Of a stretch of 27,213 bases of DNA, positions 1 through 11,191 are shown one piece after another (the first letter of the stretch is position 1; every line of letters starts with the position of its first letter). Origin of the DNA: Larix sibirica (Eukaryota; Streptophyta; Pinopsida; Pinales; Pinaceae); the NCBI GenBank assembly GCA_004151065.3, contig NWUY0300030601.1:19394-46606 (forward strand), read 5' to 3'. Made by a program: the position numbers and the translations under genes. The notes under the pieces are model-generated. The model saw only the letters and a list, made by a program, of their open reading frames with translations. It was not told the DNA's origin and ran no database searches.

Positions 1-1700
1 ATGCTCTTTCTTATTTCATTGTGTGTTCGTATAATAAACCCTCTATCTTGACTTGCCTTTATACTTGAGCTGAAACCCTAATCTCTTAGTGAGATGTATG
101 GTTGAGATTAGTCTAAATCACTAATGTATAAAAATACACTTTTAGACTCAACAACTAAATATAAGACTTTTCACTTTATTACTAAAGTGAATTACAAAAT
201 AGATTTAACTCAAACTACTTTTGGCACATTCACACTGATCCTGTGTGGAAGTTCTTGTCCGAGCTACATTCTTCAAAAGGCAAGGCATCATTGATTTGCA
301 ACATCCTTTCATAGGATAGGCTTCAACCTAGTTCATAATGGCTGAAAGGGGTTTTGTGATAAAGACTTCTACGACTAGATACAACTAGAGGACAAGCATT
401 CAAGGTTGGAGGTGGCTAGCATCAGCTCAACAGAGGTATGGGTATTTCATTCCACAGCTTCCTATCTATCTACTCATATTTCTCTCCAAAAGATCCAGTG
501 GAGCCTGAACATGGTGTGTGGGGATTTGGCAAAAAATTCTGATCTGTGGACTAGGTTCTGGTCTGAGAATTCTGTGTCTCAAAGGGATAGCAAGCAACAA
601 GGTGTGGAGCATGGGGAATCCAGCCAAGGGCTACACAAGGAGGCCTAGAAGATGCAAAGCCACCTCAAATCCAGGCTAAAAACCCCTGAAGAACAGATCT
701 CAAACATCTGCAATGGCAGCAGCAGAAGCATACAATAGTGGGTTCTCTTCAACGGTAAGAGAGAAGTAGAAGAAATTGAGAATAGGGTAAGGGAGTGCAG
801 GGGGCTGAGTTCCAATGACAAGGGTGACAAGGAGACGATTCCTTTCCTTGGGTAACTGAAACTGGTTTTAGAAGCAGGGACAGTAAATTCCTGAAGACAA
901 TGGACTTTTATTGGCGCACGAAATTTTTCATTGCTATGACTGTAGAAGTTAGAGACACTCAACATACTGAAATCTTTAAGTTTTTAACAAACTAGAACAA
1001 CTTTACTAGAAGTATGAGAATATGATCAATGCAATCTAGGGGTCAGAGGCACGAAGTGAGGAGCAAAAAGAAAAGGGAAGAACTGTAATGACAAAGGAAG
1101 AGGAACAGGGATGGGCAGTGGCAAGTGTGGAGCATACAAAGGAAGCTGCCTGGGCCAATAGGGAAGGGAAAAATCCCCCTACCTTCATCATTGTTGGTTC
1201 CACCTCTGATTCTGAAAAGTAGCCTATGCCGTTGCAGCTTATGCTGATTTTGTTTTGTAAGCAATGCTATCACATGCTCTAAGTAGGTCTGGTCTTGAAC
1301 CAGGTGAATACATTTCCTTTTTTGAATCAGCAATTATCTGTTATGTCCTTAGAATGGAAAGGACTGAACTCAAAAAAAATGGCAATCTTAATAGATGAAC
1401 AATGCCAATAATTTTTAAGTACTGTAGTTTTTCTTCCTTCGGAAGTAGGCCATAGTCTGGACTGATTGTACTGTTTTCTGCATAATATTAATAGATCGAG
1501 TAGCTAAACTACAAAAATACGCTTGCAGCACAACAGTGCAATGTGGCACGAAGTATCTTTGATAAAAGGATTCTTTTTAATTTCAATGAGGTTGTCACTT
1601 TGGGGGCTGCACAATTTATCAAGATCGCCTAAAAACTTTTGCTTCTAAACAAATAAAGCCACTTGAACACTTAAGTTGAATAAACTACTCGTGGAAAGTT
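1..1700. other. Unassigned non-coding stretch
   Basis: I see no recognisable gene here. The open frames are short (under about 110 codons), low in complexity and lack family motifs. The sequence is of mixed composition, with purine-rich stretches on the + strand around 640-1150. If the candidate exon at 1713-1844 is real, this stretch would lie within its first intron and beyond. That is inference only. Confidence 0.5.
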
Positions 1701-1712
1701 ATAAATTTACTT

Positions 1713-1844
1713 ACCCGTTGTTTTCTTGCCATTTTTCGAAGAACTCAGCGACGCAGAGGATGCCTTGGCCCGATCTTCATCGTCCTTCGGATCCCCTGAA
1801 TCCAGCGATAGAGCCGCGAAACTGTTTGTAAGATTCTTCCTCAT
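1713..1844 (-). other. Candidate first exon, unknown product (low confidence)
   Basis: A GC-richer island reads on the - strand from an ATG near 1844 as about 44 codons beginning MRKNLTNSFAALSLDSGD. It is rich in Ser, Asp and Lys and ends at a good donor, CGG followed by GTAAGT, near 1713. I do not recognise the protein. The opposite strand is also open here (the residues SDAEDALARSSSSFGSPES are visible) and is flanked by acceptor-like and donor-like sites, so the strand is not settled. No second exon was found at lower coordinates. It could be a real N-terminal exon whose remaining exons lie outside the window, or a relic. Confidence 0.28.
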
Positions 1845-2088
1845 TAATTTAAGTCGAAACTCCCCGGCAATTAAAACTGGAATTCGTCGTCCAGCAGTTA
1901 CTCAAAGTACTTGAAAACAATTCAGCAATGGATTGATTCGAGGGAGCAAGAAACATCAAAAAGTAAAAAGTCACAGAAAATGAGCAATTTTGAAGCTGAC
2001 AATTCTGTGGAGGAAATAGATTTGGCTATAACTGAAACTGGACAGCCCTGGAGCTATAATGATACGCCGTTGCCAATGGAATTGTAGA
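1840..2088 (+). pseudogene. Possible C-terminal coding fragment, unknown protein
   Basis: On the + strand two adjacent frames read like protein. One contains RQLKLEFVVQQLLKVLENN. The next, after an apparent one-base shift near 1905, contains YLKTIQQWIDSREQE and runs about 59 codons to a TAG near 2086, ending in SYNDTPLPMEL. The composition is hydrophilic and helix-prone, unlike the surrounding sequence. I recognise no family. A random open run of this length is possible in one frame out of six, so this is a weak call. It partly conflicts with the - strand exon reading just upstream. Confidence 0.25.
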
Positions 2089-2259
2089 ACCAAACCCTGC
2101 CTCCCCCGCACAGAACCTCCCAACTTCAAGTGCCTTATTTCTGTTTGCCTTTGAAGGCCTCGATATTCTTCACTTTAGTTTCAAATGGGTACTTACCAGT
2201 GCCGTGACATCGAAGCTTTTAAGAAACAGATTCTTAGTTTACCTGCTTTTAATAAATAT

Positions 2260-3160
2260 AAATAAAAAAACTTTTTTGAAAAATAATTTTATAAATGTAT
2301 TAATAAAAAATACCCTTATCCGAGTTTTAATGTAGTTTGTGGGTTTTTATACGGACACTATAATAAAATAATGATAATAGTAATTAACAAAATTAAATTA
2401 AAGAAAATAAAAACAATTTATATCTCTCAATCTTTTTAGTGGTAGCAATTTTGCTTGGCAAACAATATGCACCTTGCAGCGGAGTCATTATGACTACTAC
2501 GGGGGCCTTTACACTAACACTATGTATCGTCTTTAGAGAAAACCCATCAACATCCATGGATGATGCCATGGCACACATCGATGCCTTTGCCATTACCCAT
2601 CAACATCCAAAAAACCCATCTGCATCCATGGATGCCTCCATCATCACCACAGTGGCGGCTATACGAACCTAGATCTGGCAACGGATATCTCGGGTCGATT
2701 TGTCAGTCAATTAACTATCGATGTGCATGCTTTGTCAACAAAGGAATTAATTGTTGATGTGCCTGCTTTGTCAACAAAGGTGAGGTGTCGGATGTGGTTT
2801 TGTCATTTTGTTTCCCTTCAACAACCAAGCCATCACTGCACCAGCGCATCTAAGCTACTTGCAGACGTGGTTTTGTTGCTCTTCAACAACCAGACCACCA
2901 CACAAGTGGACCTGCAACAGAGGTATTTCTTGTTTAGATTTTTTGCTTTCTCTTTCAATTGGTTGACTCCGTGCTTGCTACTACCTTTCCCGTCAGGCTC
3001 CAAAACAGGCCTAATCTCCTTCAGTTTTGTTGTTGTGATTTCGACATTGTATGCGTCTGGTTCGATTTGTCATGGTTGGGTAGTCTACGTAAGAAGCGAA
3101 ATTAAAAAAAATACCCGTCACCATCTTGTTTAATTCACGACGTTGGGAATAAGAATAACA
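2260..3160. other. AT-rich tract, then short-repeat region, no gene seen
   Basis: From 2260 to 2440 the sequence is very AT-rich. From 2440 to 3130 open frames exist on the + strand but show no domain and consist partly of internal repeats. A motif reading ACCCATC, four variable bases, then CCATGGATG occurs twice near 2540 and 2615. Two related Thr/Gln-poor stretches containing TTCAACAACCA occur near 2817 and 2882. I would not call a gene here. Confidence 0.45.
2720..2780. repeat. Tandem 36-bp direct repeat (two copies)
   Basis: The 25-bp block at 2720-2744, starting GATGTGCATGCTTTGTC, recurs at 2756-2780 with a single A/C difference. The copies are 36 bp apart, so the open reading frame passes through both and gives a repeated ALSTK peptide. 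Confidence 0.8.
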
Positions 3161-4550
3161 TGGATTACTCTTACTGCACGTTACTTCTCATTAATGCCTT
3201 GCATTTCCTCATTCCTCGCCTCTATTCATCCATTAATTTCTCAGTGTAGTAATTTATTATGCACCATTTATTTGAAACTTGTAAATGTCTTCGATTGATG
3301 AACTTGTGAATGATAGAAGGTTCATAGTAGACTCTGTTAGGGATAGACAAATACTCCTATAACAAAGAGGAATGTTGTGGTAGATGGCAAAATTTCCAAT
3401 GAAAGGGATTTTTCTTTGGAAGCATGTCCACTAGAGTATCAAAGGCTCGACTAATTATAGGTTGCTCATAGTGGTCAACTAAGACTCGACTTGAAATTGC
3501 TTGAAGTTGTTTGGTGCATCTTGTGTAGATATTTACAAGAGCAGGCAGATAATTGGTTAATTGTATCGAACCAAGAAGAAATTGTTTCATGAAGATGATT
3601 TGGATGTTGAATAAAGATTGTCGATTGAACCCTCAACCTGTTTGTTATTGAGAGAGATTCTAATTGGTAATCAGTGGATCAACTAGAGCATTGGTGATAT
3701 CAACCGGCGTTGGTTCACTATTATGCAAAGGTTTGAATTGTTTGTTGTTCTTCCTTGCCCTCCTTTCAGTCAAGCAAGCGATATCCTTTTATTTATAATT
3801 GATTGTAGAGGATATATCAGTGTTATTATATATATTTGTTTGGTTATTTGAGTCTTTGGAGATAGAATTTTGCATAGTTGCTAACTTTGTTGTTGGAGTA
3901 TGGTAAACTAAAGGTTTGATTTTGCATAGATGTGAAGGAAGGGATTTCAACCAAGAATTGTCCAACAATAGGGCATGAGTATGTATCCAAACCCTTCTCT
4001 GTGGTTAACACTCCATCAATAAATGGCATAGACATGAATGTTGGCCAACAACCAAGTGAAACATTCCACCCAAATCAATAAGGAGTGAGTCAAGGATGTC
4101 TCCCAAGATGAATGCTCCAATGAAATAAGGCTCCAATAGGTAAAATGCCTGCACCCCACTAAATGTGGCACAAAATGATGAAATAAGAACTCATGGGCTG
4201 ATCACTCCCTCAATATGACACAGGCTGAATACTTCACTTTAAAATGCATCCCTTCTTAATACTAGATGTGATGTGAGAGGTTGTTGTTACTTCCTAGCAA
4301 GTCATTCTAAGTACAACTCTCAAAATGGTAGCAAAAATCACTTTCACAAATATGGAGATCTACACTTGCATCTATAGGTGAAACAATCCACAAGTTGCCC
4401 TTTGTATGTTGAGCTTAAGACTGATCTAGTGCTAAGCTTAAACTTAAGAGTTTTTTATATTTTATTTAAATTAAAATAATGATTTTGCATTGAGTTAAAA
4501 GTTGGTAGTGTCACCCTTAGTGCTACACAATATGGATATAGTTGCTTCTA
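3160..4550. other. Unassigned stretch, no gene supported
   Basis: I see no domain or RNA gene. Short coding-like runs are present, for instance from an ATG near 3286 reading SSIDELVNDRRFIVDSV, but stops follow within about 25 codons. The last part (4440-4550) becomes AT-rich and leads into the direct repeat that flanks LINE-A. Confidence 0.4.
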
Positions 4551-4552
4551 AG

Positions 4553-4607
4553 TATTTTTAAGCAAATATCAATAAAATATTAATTATATTTTAAACATAA
4601 AATAATG
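4553..4607. repeat. 5' copy of probable LINE-A target-site duplication
   Basis: This AT-rich 55-bp block matches 13397-13451 at a constant offset of 8844. I count about 10 differences in 55, and 8 of them are transitions, as expected of an old duplication. The 3' copy begins exactly after the A-run that ends LINE-A. Because the block is so AT-rich, a chance or family-repeat match is the alternative. Confidence 0.55.
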
Positions 4608-4708
4608 ATTTTAATTGTTTTTAATAAATATTAAAATATTAGCTAAAAGAAGCAATCCAATAAATGCTCCAAGAAACTAACAGACAACTAGGGTTTTGCT
4701 AAGATGGG

Positions 4709-5997
4709 ATGGTGTCCTCCTCGGGAGGAGATCGACCACCACCTGCACCAGATGAAAATGACTTCAGATCATTGATTCAATCCTTGAAGTTGTCCTTCCT
4801 GCGACTGTAAGCAGGCAAAAGGCCCTCTCTATGTTAGAGAGAGGTCTTATTGGCCAATTTACTAGAATATGGCCATCTCCTATATCCATGGAGATTTGGC
4901 TTCGGAAAAACTAGTTAGTACTGATCAAAGGTAGAATGAAACACTATTTCTTGGGAAGAGGTTTCTATGCTTTTCTATTTGAATTCAAATAAGACTGAGA
5001 TTTAATCTTTCATGGTGGTATGTATTTCTTTAGCAATAGAGGAATGTACCTAAATAGTTGGCCTCCTGACTTCGATCCAGACTTAGACATACCATAAGGA
5101 GTCCCAGTTTGGGTAAGAATGCCTCATCTTCCCCTTCACTGCTATGGAGATGATTCTCTAAAAGATATTGGAAATACTTTGGGAAAATTCATTTATAAGG
5201 CTGAAACAAAGCAAGGAATGTTTCAATGTGCTCAAATATGCGTGGAGGTTGATCTTGAAAAAGGACTCCCTGAAGCAATACACCTTGTTTTGGTTAACTG
5301 GAGTCATTATCAACAACTGGATTATGAACAATTACCATTTAAGTGCAAGGTATGCCATGCTTGCAAAAGATTGAAAAAAAGTAGGAGATTTAGTCCCTGC
5401 ATCTCAAAATCTAGATGATCAATGGAAGCAAGTTCGTAAGAAGTCCAAGAAGGTTGTCATTCTCAACCCTATTGTCACTCCTTCTTCGTCTTTGGTAGCC
5501 AATGCATCAGAACCCAAAGTGAATCGCTTTGATCCATCGCTACAAGAAGAATTTCCAATAAGATTTATAGAGATAGTGGCCGCATTGGTAAAAGAACTTG
5601 GATAAGCTTTTCCTCATAGAGTCTCATCCTTATTGCTAAGAATAGATCTAGTAAAACGTGGACCTCATAAAGAAAAGAATTGATTGATGAATCCAAACCA
5701 GTACATGAACTACAGAAAGTAACAACAGGGGTGGTAACAAAAAAGCAAGCAAGACAAGTTACAACTAAGGAAGAAAGAGAAATGGATGAGGGTGAAGAAA
5801 CATCCACTCAAAAAGTAGGGGCAAAACTAGCCAAAGAATTTAGTGAAGAAATTGCAAATAAGGAAAAAGATGTTGGGGTTGCAATCAACTTTGGATCATA
5901 GTATCATAACAATATCGAAGAATTTATCTCTCAAAAGAACAGTCACCCCAGGGATTCCGAGTATTCACAAGGTAGGATCCACCAAGCCAACAACTAA
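4709..5997 (+). pseudogene. LINE-A ORF1: DUF4283-like RNA-binding protein with zinc knuckle, broken
   Basis: ORF1 proteins of plant L1 elements bind the element RNA in the cytoplasmic ribonucleoprotein. I place the start at ATG 4709 (MVSSSGGDRPPPAPDENDF), which is in a different frame from the rest, implying a frameshift near 4780. The main frame then reads a DUF4283-like domain at about 4790-5330, with residues such as LERGLIGQF, GRGFYAFLFEF and GVPVWVRMPHLPLHC. Stops lie at 4912, 4990, 4996 and 5095. A CKVCHA zinc-knuckle remnant follows at about 5344. The last two cysteine/histidine positions are lost after another frameshift. A basic, Lys/Glu-rich tail runs from about 5680 to a TAA at 5995. 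ORF2 starts 3 nt after this stop. Confidence 0.8.
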
Positions 5998-6000
5998 ATA

Positions 6001-6700
6001 ATGAAACTAGTCTCCTGGAATAATAGAGGGATGGGGAGAAGAAGCAAAGAAGAAGCTATGCAACATTTGATCAAAATGGAAAAAGCCTTAGTCCTTCTTT
6101 TCCAGGAGACTAAATTGCAGGACTGGGAAATGGAAGAGATAGGGCAAAAGCAATGGAAAAGCGGTAAAGGGATATCAATAAGTTCGAAAGGCGCTTATGG
6201 AGGAATCAACATTTTATGGGACAACTCAGAGCTTGAATAGATTGAATCCAGGCAATCTCAGCATTGGATCTATTCTTATATGGTAAATAAAACATCTGTA
6301 GCTCGTCTTAAAATCTTAAATATATATGTCCCTATGCATTATAAAGAAAAAGAAGATTGTTGAAAAAGAAGAAATAGGGAAAGGGAATTGTATTTTTGTA
6401 GGTGATTAAACACATTCCTAACTCGGGAAGAAAAAAAGGGGAGGAACCAATATAAGGGATGTTTAAAGAGAGAATCTATAGGACATGATATCTTAATGGG
6501 ATCTAATGGATATAAAACTGAAAAATGGAAATTTACGTGGTCAAACAGAAGGATTAGGTCAAATTATATAGCAGCTTAGTTAAAAAAATTCTTAATCATT
6601 AGAAGTTACTTAGAAGACGATTTGGATATCTCATCCACTATCATACCTTCAGCTACTTCATATCACAAACAAATTAGCCTCTCTTTGTCAAAGGATATAA
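6001..6700 (+). pseudogene. ORF2 apurinic/apyrimidinic-like endonuclease domain
   Basis: The N-terminal domain opens with the substrate-binding Asn in WNNRG, then the catalytic Glu in LFQETKL (about 6097), then NIYVP near 6325. The GDFN block near 6400 is damaged: GTAGGTGATTAAACAC reads as GD then a stop, consistent with loss of two bases. TWSNRR is present at about 6535, followed by the region before the terminal SDH motif. In that motif the catalytic Asp is replaced by Tyr (TCA TAT CAC at 6658-6666). The endonuclease is therefore dead at two independent sites. A stop at 6238 (TAG) is a further break. Confidence 0.8.
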
Positions 6701-7220
6701 TTTATGGGACACTGCCTTTTAAATTCAATCCTTTATGGATCCATCACCCTAAGACTGTTGAGATCATCACAACAACATGAAAAACGAAATGGGAAGGTTC
6801 ACCAAGTCACATATGGGAATCAAAATTAAAAGCAGTAAAATAGGCACTCGGGAGGTGGTCCAACAGTTATGTCAAGCCCTTTGTTGAAAAAAAGAAAATC
6901 CAATAAAAGTTGGCAAACAAGATCAAATGGAAACAAGGAATCAAAATCAACAACCAAGATTGGAGGAAATTGAAATAAATAGAAAACTTCAAGCTATACA
7001 TAGAGCAGAGGAGAAGCATTGGAGACTCAAATCTAGAAGCCTATGGCTACAAGCAGGAGATATAAATACCTCGTATTTTCATAGACAGGAAAAAGCAAGA
7101 CAAAGCATAAACAATGTCAAAGAAATCACCAGCACTACAAGAGTCAAACTCATCGATTATAGTGCTATAAAGGTGGAAACATTCCAACACTTTAAAAAAT
7201 TATTATCAAAATAGGAGGAA

Positions 7221-8310
7221 TTGGATCTTGTTGCATGTACTAAAATGCTATATAACATTCCCAATATAGTTTCTCAAGTGGACAATCAGGCATTAGTCAA
7301 AGAAGTCGAGGAAAGTGAAGTAATAAATTCCATATGGAATCTAGAACCTAACAAAGCGTTGTGTTTAGATGGATTTTCCATAGCCTTTTATCGAAAGTTC
7401 TAGGATTTAATAAAAACAAACCTATGTAAAATGATAAAATGGTCACTGAAGAAAGGTAAATTAGGAGGAAGTACAAACTCCTCCTCCTTGGCTCTCATCC
7501 CGAAAGAAAAAAGTCCGGCAACTTTCACAAGATTTAGACCAATTCTCTATGTAATTCATCATACAAAATAATCACTAAGATTCTAGCTACCAAAGTAAAA
7601 TCACTACTGCGTATACTAGTTTCAAAAAATCGAGGGTGTTTTATCCCCAAAAGGAAGATTCTAGACAATATTATTCTTGTCCAAGAAGCAATTCATTCTA
7701 GAAAATTAAGGAAAGAGAGAGGCATGGTCAAAAAAATCGACATGGTTAGTGCCTTTGATAGAGTGAGGCACTCCTTTTTGTTTACTATTCCCAACAAATT
7801 TGGATTCTCAACCACATTTATAGGACAGATTCAAGCATGTATAACCAAACAATGGATAACTCCATTAGTGAATGGAATGCCAACTGAGTTCTTTCAGGGA
7901 GAACAAGGATTGAGAGAGGGATGTCCTCTCTCTCCCATTCTATATATGCTTATGGCAAACTCTTTAAGCATAAGATTTCAGAATATGAAAGTAGCATAGG
8001 GAATTTTATTGGTATTAGTATTGTAAGAGGAATTAAGGAACTAAACCACTCACAGTTTGTAGACGACACTCTCTTGATGGGAGGAGCTTCAGTGGTGATA
8101 GTAGTTCGATTTAAAACCATCCTAGATAGGTGTTTAGTGGCTTTAGGTGGTGAAGTAAACAAACATAAATGTTGTGTGTATGGATGGAACTCATCCTCAT
8201 CAAGCATACAAAACATAGATCCCATTTTGGAATTTACTCCTATAAAAGATTGGAACTCATTCAACTACTTAGGAGTTCCAATATTTATAGGTCAACTTTA
8301 GGCTACAAAA
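7221..8310 (+). pseudogene. ORF2 reverse transcriptase domain (L1 type)
   Basis: Fingers and palm motifs are clear. The canonical PGPDG block reads ALCLDGFSIAFYRKF near 7350. RFRPI lies near 7532. Motif A reads KIDMVSAFDRV at about 7733-7765 and keeps its Asp. The QG.R.GCPLSP block is present near 7905-7940 as QGLREGCPLSPIL. Motif C is FVDDTLL at 8056-8076, with both catalytic Asp codons intact. The frame changes at least twice, near 7560 to 7720 and near 7960. The catalytic residues survive although the frame does not, so this part is the best anchor for assigning the family. Confidence 0.9.
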
Positions 8311-8736
8311 TGGAGGAATGTGATCGAAAAATAAGGAAAAAAAAGGAACAATGTGGAACCCACTGGCTTAATCCAGTTGGAAGAATAGTATTGATAAAAT
8401 CAGTTCTCTCATCATTAGCCATATGCCAGAATTATATTTTGTTAGCTCTAGTTGGAGTCTCCAACTAGATAGATCGGCTTCAACGAGATTTCGTATGGCA
8501 AGGAGGCAAAGCAAATGCGAAAAAAGTATCACTTTGTAAAGTGGAAATGAGTGTTGGCTCCTATGAGAAATGGAGGGCCAGCAATCTGTAACACAAATCT
8601 ATTAAATAAAGCATTGGGTGCAAATATCTTGTGGAACATCAATATGGGTGAAGAAGCATGGTTGAAAGTTGCGATGAATATGTCATGTCCCTTTCCAAAT
8701 GATGTCCAGGGACGACTTATTAGCCTATCCAGTTCC
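8310..8736 (+). pseudogene. ORF2 thumb/connection region before the LTR
   Basis: The sequence reads CGTHWLNPVGRIVLIKSVLS near 8350 and NGGPAICNTNLLNKALGANI near 8565. Both are typical of the region downstream of LINE reverse transcriptase, where the usual forms are LS.GGRL.LIKSVL and GGLGI..L...N.AL..K. The frame runs up to codon TCC at 8734-8736, where the LTR interrupts it, and resumes as INEMCTTIWKLCKASVEII at 10264. Confidence 0.8.
8732..8736. repeat. Target-site duplication of the solo LTR, left copy
   Basis: GTTCC here pairs with GTTCA at 10259-10263. If the borders are shifted by one base, the pair becomes a perfect AGTTC (8731-8735 and 10258-10262), at the cost of the canonical CA end. 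Confidence 0.65.
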
Positions 8737-8759
8737 CGTAGGCCATAGTCGGTTACTAA

Positions 8760-8858
8760 GGAATTAATTAATTTTTTAAATGTCACCAAGGCCGAAAACA
8801 CATTATTAAGTGACATTTAATAATTAATTCTGAAAGTGACTTTATTAAAGTCACTTTA
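8760..8858. repeat. Inverted repeats in the LTR U3
   Basis: GAATTAATTAATTTTTTAAA with the following TGTCAC at about 8760 faces GTGACATTTAATAATTAATT near 8811. A second, perfect palindrome at 8833-8857 has arms AAAGTGACTTTA and TAAAGTCACTTT. The TAAAGTCACTTTA half recurs near 8921. These could form hairpins or be enhancer-like repeats of the LTR promoter. Confidence 0.7.
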
Positions 8859-8984
8859 ATAGAAATTGGGTCAAAATAGAATTAAAAAGTGAAAAGGGAG
8901 TCATTTTCTCACTAAAGTCACTTTATAATATTGAAAAGTGAGAAACAGTCAAGGAAGGGGAAAAGTCACAAAAGGGAAAATGAG

Positions 8985-8996
8985 AAAATATAAAGA
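8985..8996 (+). promoter_or_regulatory. TATA-like box of the solo LTR
   Basis: AAAATATAAAG is followed by a pyrimidine-rich stretch (CATTCTCTTCATTCTTGTC), the usual look of an LTR core promoter and transcription start. Confidence 0.45.
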
Positions 8997-10258
8997 GGAC
9001 ATGATAGCTCATTCTCTTCATTCTTGTCTTTTGCATTTTCGAAACTTACTTGAGAGCTCTTGAGCTTAGCTCTCTTGGACTAAACCCGAGGAGGACAAGA
9101 ATAGTTTTAGTAGTGATACAAACCCACCCTAGCTATTGGAAGGAAAAATTACTTAGATTTCTAGATTTCTCACTCATTCTTCACTTCCATAGATGGAGAT
9201 TACTTCTTATTCTCATATCTGAAGTTTTACTCGGTGTACCAGTATTTCAGTGATTATATAGAGAGGGGCGCACTTGTGGTTGTGGACATCTTCCATTTGG
9301 AGAGGGGCGCACCAGCTATTGTTAGCATATCATTTGCATTCATTTTGTTGGAGAGCCGAGGACGAGATTTGGAGGTCATTAAATAGGGCACATTCTTCCT
9401 ATCTCACTCCCAACTCGTGGTCAAGGAGAAACGGCAAGAAAATATTAGAAATTCCAATTGCTTGCTGCTTGAGGAGGTCGCTACTCCCAAAAATGCACAT
9501 TCTCAGTTATATATAAGGGGCGCGAAAATCAATTTGGAGGCTATCTTCTCTTTGAGGATAAATCTGCTATCGTTGATGGTCTTATTCATCCTAGGGGAGT
9601 CACACCGCTTGCTTATTGGGTGAGTTTATTTGCATATCATTCATTTACTTATTTCCCTTGCTCAAATGGTATTTCTGAAGGAGTTTCCCAACTCTCTATG
9701 TTGACTGAAAGCTACAAGAAAAGCTCAGGTCAAACTTATGAGAAATATTAGTTCTCTTTATAACTGATTTGGCTTGTATTTATGGTTGTTCTCTCATTAT
9801 GATGCACAGTAAAAGAGCAGTTTGTTTAAATATTTTGGTTGTAAGGATGGAATGAAATGTTCAGATTTAATATGTCATAACATATTGTATAAGTTGAGCT
9901 TGACTAAAGCTCATACAATTTACAAATATTGCACATCACTATTAACAAATATTTGTTAAGCATCAAGTCAAGTTCGTGCATACAAGGCAAACCACACTCA
10001 AATTTCTCCTAGATAGTTAGCTACAGCAGTAGGCCTGAGGAGTGTTTGACGAAAATTGTCACTCAGAAACAGTGGTAAGGTTTAGGTGTTTGTTGATTTA
10101 GTAACCAACAACAGTTAGTAAGTGGGTTCCAAAGTGTTTGTTCAACTCCTAGACCCAAAATTATTTCAGCAGCTAGTCAAAATCATCACATTTAGGTCAA
10201 GGATATTTCAGAATAAGAAATACAATCAGTCTCCTTGAAATAGAAGCATGGACCAACA

Positions 10259-10263
10259 GTTCA
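10259..10263. repeat. Target-site duplication of the solo LTR, right copy
   Basis: GTTCA here matches GTTCC at 8732-8736 with one mismatch. The LINE-A ORF2 frame continues immediately after it. Confidence 0.65.
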
Positions 10264-10900
10264 TTAATGAGATGTGTACAACTATTTGGAAGTTGTGCAA
10301 GGCTTCTGTAGAGATCATCGAAAATAATGCCTCATGGATGCCAAGAAACGAGCAAACTATTCGAATATGGGAGGATCACATTTTGGGAAGGTTTGAGTTA
10401 AGCCTAAACTCTTCTTTGACTCAATTACAAAATTGGATGAGGGAGAACAATATATATACTCTGGCAAACATTTCAGAATGGGACACAAATGGGAAATGGA
10501 AGTGTTGGCGGATTACAAATCTCTTGGAAGAGTTAGGTCAGTAATGGAAGAGCGTGGTTAATCTTCTCAATGGGTTGCACCTACAGAATGCATACTCATG
10601 GATAGATGGGTATCGAAACCCAAATGTTGTAGCTATATTGTTAAAGGAGGATATGAAATGCAAAACAACATTAGATGTGATATTCCTAGAAACTCAATTT
10701 GGAAAAATGAATCCGTTCTAAAAATAAAGATTTTTGGGTAGGTCTTGTGTCGTGAAAGAATACTAACATTTGATAATATGAGAAGAAGGGAATTGCAGGG
10801 ACCCTCTCAATGTCAACTATGCAAACATGAAGAAGAAAATTTAAGGCATTTTTTTTTAAATTGTGAATTTGCAATAGAAGTATGGAAAAGAACATTTGAA
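10264..10900 (+). pseudogene. ORF2 C-terminal region with zinc-binding domain (zf-RVT)
   Basis: The frame resumes with CTTIWKLCKASVEIIENNAS and the typical WMPRNEQTIRIWEDHIL block, the counterpart of the WRPGNG..I.FWED of LINEs. Near 10640-10790 a zf-RVT domain starts (SIWKNESVLKIKIFGW, then RERILTFDNMRRR). The zinc ligands read CQLCKHEEENLRHFFLNC at 10811-10864, so the C-x2-C, His and final Cys positions are all kept. This domain usually follows reverse transcriptase in plant LINEs. Stops and shifts near 10542 and 10740 break it. Confidence 0.82.
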
Positions 10901-11191
10901 CGACTTAGCATTAACACAGTTAGTCCAAAAAACGGGAGAAAAGGTTTTGTAGCATGGCATAAGAAATATCCGAGGAAATTCATCAATAAGTCATTAATGA
11001 AGCAAGTATGAAAAGTTCTTCCTTACTTCATTATTTGGAAAATCTGGTTAGCAAGAAATGCTTTTATATTCAAAAATAAAAAAATAGATGCGAGAGTAGT
11101 AGCAGCGCATGCATGAGCTGTGATGTTAGAAACTATCAATGCTAAAGGACAAGCTTCCCAACGAATATAATATTTGAGAACATAGGGAAAA

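Larger units (their letters stand above)
8737..10258. mobile_element. Solo LTR (1522 bp) inserted in LINE-A ORF2
   Basis: The insert begins CGTAGGCCATAGTCGG, probably TGTAGG with its first base changed, and ends GACCAACA. No internal retrotransposon coding region is present, so it is best read as a solo LTR left by recombination between two LTRs. Deleting it with one 5-bp repeat joins codons AGT-TCC to ATT-AAT in frame. A TATA-like ATATAAAG lies at 8988, giving a + orientation, and AT-rich hairpins occupy the presumed U3. I cannot assign Copia or Gypsy from the LTR alone. It must be younger than LINE-A. Confidence 0.78.

Noticed and set aside
645-1333. Minus-strand exons of the gene suggested by the candidate exon at 1713-1844
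   Set aside because: The frames are short and Ser/Leu- or Phe/Leu-rich, and no convincing acceptor-donor pairs join them.
2439-3133. A protein-coding gene across the open frames at 2439-3133
   Set aside because: The frames are partly made of short direct repeats, have no domain, and have compositions unlike normal proteins.
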